NCBI GenBank assembly: GCA_012523535.1
Contig: JAAYII010000311.1
Location: forward strand, 1 to 7,328
Length of the DNA: 7,328 nucleotides
Direction of reading: 5' to 3'
Source of the DNA: Peptococcaceae bacterium
GTDB taxonomy: Bacteria; Bacillota; Desulfitobacteriia; Desulfitobacteriales; Syntrophobotulaceae
Shown here: piece by piece, positions 5,860-7,328 of the stretch
Position numbering within the stretch: the stretch's first letter is position 1
Layout of the letters: every line of letters starts with the position of its first letter
Made by a program: the position numbers and the translations under genes
The notes under the pieces: generated by a model
Databases searched by the model: none
What the model saw: the letters and a program-made list of their open reading frames with translations, nothing else
Told to the model about the DNA's origin: nothing

Positions 5860-6135
5860 TTAACTCAAATTCGCAAACGTTTGCGAATTTGCCAAACCTC
5901 CCTGTTTTTGCCCATAGGCTTCATACAAGCGCATTAAATTTTTCGCCGTTCTACAGGAATATCCCACTGATTGTTCCAGCCATTGGAGCCATTCCCATGA
6001 GGCAACAGGGCCTTGGCTTCCGCCAGGCGCCGCCCCACCTCGATGGCGCTGGCCAGCAGAATTTTTCGGGTTTGATTCTTAATGGCGATGATTTCCGCTG
6101 CAATAACCTGGGGGGGTCCTTTCTACCCCTTTCAC
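5860..6135 (-). pseudogene. DUF3102 gene remnant, two frameshifts and truncated C-terminus
   Basis: Joining three frames gives a recognisable DUF3102 N-terminal domain. GTG at 6133-6135 starts MKGVERTP. After the 7-G run at 6110-6116 the frame shifts to QVIAAEIIAIKNQTRKI, then EVGRRLAEAKALLPHG. At the C-run near 5994-5996 a second shift gives EWLQWLEQSVGYS, RTAKNLMRLYEAYG, ending SQTFANLS at TAA 5860-5862. Compared with the family one base is extra in the first run and one is missing in the second. The domain then stops early, just before the cad promoter, where relatives continue. DUF3102 proteins are common in clostridial genomes and mobile DNA; their function is unknown. Homopolymer sequencing errors could explain the shifts but not the truncation. 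Confidence 0.75.
5866..5891. repeat. 26-bp perfect palindrome resembling a LacI/PurR-type operator
   Basis: The sequence is perfectly self-complementary over 26 bp, centred between 5878 and 5879. The core CGCAAACGTTTGCG equals the centre of the E. coli PurR consensus. It lies inside the DUF3102 remnant, where it encodes NSQTFAN, and about 60 bp beyond the cad operator. With no loop it is a poor terminator. Whether any LacI-family regulator binds it is unknown. Confidence 0.6.
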
Positions 6136-6140
6136 TTCAC

Positions 6141-6256
6141 ACGGGACTGGCTTTTTCACCCCCTTGAATGAGCTTCATATGCTATTAAAAGCGGTGAAAG
6201 GAGCTTGTCCGGATGGAGGAAGTACAAGGGGTAGGACCGGAAAAAGCCAGTCCCGT
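6141..6256. repeat. Long inverted repeat whose arms each encode a QGxx-EKASPV peptide
   Basis: The arm ACGGGACTGGCTTTTTC (6141-6157) is exactly complementary to 6240-6256, 17 of 17 bp. An inner pair CCCCTTG (6160-6166) and CAAGGGG (6225-6231) extends it. The right arm carries a small ORF at 6213-6263, MEEVQGVGPEKASPVL, with AAAGGAG (6197-6203) 9 nt before the ATG. The left arm read on the minus strand (6178-6137) gives MKLIQGGEKASPV. The similarity of the two peptides shows a duplicated, inverted module rather than a simple hairpin. A few T residues after the right arm could give weak termination. Confidence 0.6.
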
Positions 6257-6318
6257 TTTGTGATAAACTATAATAAAAGTATTCAAAAATAAAAATATTC
6301 AACAAGGATGTGAAGGCT

Positions 6319-7068
6319 TTGGGCTTTTCCAATAAAACAGTTATTGTAACCGGTGCGGGAAAGGGAATCGGGAAAGGAATTGCTTTGCTTTATGCGGAGA
6401 AAGGGGCCAATGTGGTTATTGCCGATATCGATGAAAATGCCGGGGCAGAAACAGCTGGGCTGATTAAAGATCGAGGCGGAAAGGCTGTTTTTGTCCGGAC
6501 CGATGTCAGACGAGAGGCAGATATCGTGCATTTAATGGAGGTCGCTCATCAAACTTACGGTCGAATTGATATTTTAATTAACAACGCCGGAAAGGGCCTG
6601 TTTAAGTCACCCTATGATTTATCTGTGGAGGAATGGGACGATTTGCTAAACACAAACTTAAGAAGCGTTTTCCTAGCAGCGCGGGAAGCAGCCAAATATA
6701 TGCGCAATAACAAAGACGGCGGTTCCATTGTAAATATTGCCTCCACCAGGGCTCTCATGTCTGAGCCCGATTCGGAGGCTTATGCCGCTTCCAAAGGCGG
6801 AATTGTCGCCCTGACCCATGCCCTGGCAGCTTCTTTGAGCAAGGATAAAATTACTGTTAATTGCATTTCCCCGGGCTGGATCGAAACGGGGGATTATGAC
6901 CAATTGCGTCCGATTGATCATGAACAGCATTTATCCGGGAGGGTTGGAAAGCCGGAGGATATTGCCAGAGCTTGTCTTTATTTAACGGCCAAGGAAAATG
7001 ATTTCGTCACTGGCATTAACCTTATTGTGGACGGCGGGATGACCAGGAAGATGATTTATGAAGAATAG
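6319..7068 (+). CDS. Short-chain dehydrogenase/reductase (SDR), NAD(H)-type classical
   Basis: This is a complete cytosolic Rossmann-fold oxidoreductase of about 249 residues, normal for classical SDRs. From the TTG at 6319 the motifs are TGAGKGIG (11-18, cofactor loop) and an aspartate at D36 ending the second strand, which favours NAD(H) over NADP(H). They continue with NNAG (88-91), N113, and the catalytic S142, Y155 and K159 in YAASKGG, then SPGW (184-187) and VDGGM near the end. TTG is preferred because AAGGA at 6304-6308 lies 10 nt away. The in-frame GTG at 6310 would leave only 1 nt and add MKA. The substrate cannot be assigned: it resembles 3-oxoacyl-ACP reductase, glucose and gluconate dehydrogenase-like SDRs equally. 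Neighbours are gene remnants and give no pathway. A TATAAT at 6269-6274 may be its -10 box, without a convincing -35. Confidence 0.92.
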   Translation: MGFSNKTVIVTGAGKGIGKGIALLYAEKGANVVIADIDENAGAETAGLIKDRGGKAVFVRTDVRREADIVHLMEVAHQTYGRIDILINNAGKGLFKSPYDLSVEEWDDLLNTNLRSVFLAAREAAKYMRNNKDGGSIVNIASTRALMSEPDSEAYAASKGGIVALTHALAASLSKDKITVNCISPGWIETGDYDQLRPIDHEQHLSGRVGKPEDIARACLYLTAKENDFVTGINLIVDGGMTRKMIYEE

Positions 7069-7076
7069 AAGCTTAT

Positions 7077-7328
7077 ATGCAACAAATCCGCTACCCCGAG
7101 CTTGAGGCTCAAAAGAAAGCCCATGCCAAATTTATCGATGATCTTGCCAAGTTGAAAAACGACTATAACAATGCCGGCGGTAATATTTTGGTAATACTCA
7201 ATGCCAACAAAATGGTCATAGACTGGCTTTCAAATCACATAAGAAACATGGACAAAAAAATAGGCGAATTTGCTCATTTTCTTTTGATCGTATTTTTCTC
7301 GCTCTTCTTTAGGCATAGTATTAAATCC
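7077..7328 (+). pseudogene. Bacteriohemerythrin C-terminal fragment with a foreign tail
   Basis: Starting from ATG at 7077-7079, 8 nt after the SDR stop, the frame reads MQQIRYPELEAQKKAHAKF, then DWLSNHIRNMDKKIGEF. This is the second half of a four-helix hemerythrin (non-haem di-iron O2-binding) domain, including the H-x4-D pair of the last helix. The first helix and the HxxxE of the second helix are missing, because the frame is closed by TGA at 7059-7061. One expected His of the HxxxH motif is Gln (QKKAH). After about 7265 the frame reads HFLLIVFFSLFF, which is the antisense of a DUF3784 gene. It cannot fold as a working hemerythrin and has no good ribosome binding site. Confidence 0.72.
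7263..7328 (-). pseudogene. DUF3784 protein fragment (runs off the right edge)
   Basis: From the right edge inward the minus strand reads GFNTMPKEEREKYDQKKMSK followed by FA. This matches the conserved centre of small DUF3784 membrane proteins (GYNTMSKEEKxKYDxKxLCKFMG). Its homology stops where the hemerythrin fragment on the other strand ends. The frame then closes at TGA 7230-7232 without the second membrane segment expected of the family. It is either a truncated gene or the stump left by recombination. Confidence 0.6.

Noticed and set aside
5866..5891. Terminator for the cad region or SDR
   Set aside because: The palindrome has no loop and no adjacent T-run, so it is not an intrinsic terminator.
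5799..6167. Plus-strand open frame of 122 codons
   Set aside because: It is antisense to the DUF3102 remnant, whose protein similarity is on the minus strand.
1..7328. CRISPR array, tRNA, rRNA or intact transposase
   Set aside because: No spaced direct repeats, no cloverleaf or rRNA sequence, and no DDE or serine/tyrosine recombinase motifs were seen on either strand.

Overview
The window reads as chromosomal or accessory DNA of a low-to-moderate-GC Gram-positive anaerobe, most likely a clostridial (Peptococcaceae-like) Firmicute. This is inferred from AGGAGG-type ribosome binding sites, sigma-A-type promoters, Rho-independent terminators, several probable TTG/GTG starts, and families common in Clostridia (DUF3102, DUF434, DUF3784, bacteriohemerythrin, CadC/CadA). 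No rRNA, tRNA, CRISPR array or intact insertion sequence is visible.

Left part (1-1343), all genes on the minus strand. The N-terminus of a MazE/AbrB-type antitoxin runs off the left edge, with a near-perfect palindromic operator upstream. A GC-richer 43-codon open stretch of unknown nature follows. Next is a complete DUF434 plus DUF5616-like protein with its own terminator. A 50-codon acidic small ORF with strongly coding-like composition sits just upstream of it.

Centre (1334-3160), plus strand. A consensus promoter is followed about 120 nt later by a strong intrinsic terminator. This forms either a short RNA or a conditional leader for the next gene, a complete CNNM/CorC/HlyC-type membrane protein with a DUF21 domain, two CBS domains and a transporter-associated domain. 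Two sets of short tandem repeats and a compound bidirectional terminator separate it from the convergent metal operon.

Metal operon (3182-5808), minus strand. An ArsR/SmtB-family CadC repressor with two apparently intact metal sites is followed by a P1B-2 Zn/Cd/Pb-exporting ATPase (CadA/ZntA type). A 20-bp perfect palindrome upstream of cadC is the likely operator. The repressor should release this operator when toxic divalent metal binds, which would turn on export.

Right part (5860-7328) is a mosaic of debris around one intact gene. A DUF3102 gene is broken by two frameshifts and truncated, and a 26-bp perfect palindrome lies inside it. It is followed by a long inverted repeat whose two arms encode near-identical short peptides, then an intact short-chain dehydrogenase. 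After that come a headless bacteriohemerythrin fragment and, on the opposite strand, a headless/tailless DUF3784 fragment running off the right edge. These junctions suggest repeated recombination. I see no confidently new system. The best candidates for a second look are the leader RNA before the CNNM gene, the small ORF plus DUF434/DUF5616 pair, and the peptide-encoding inverted repeat.
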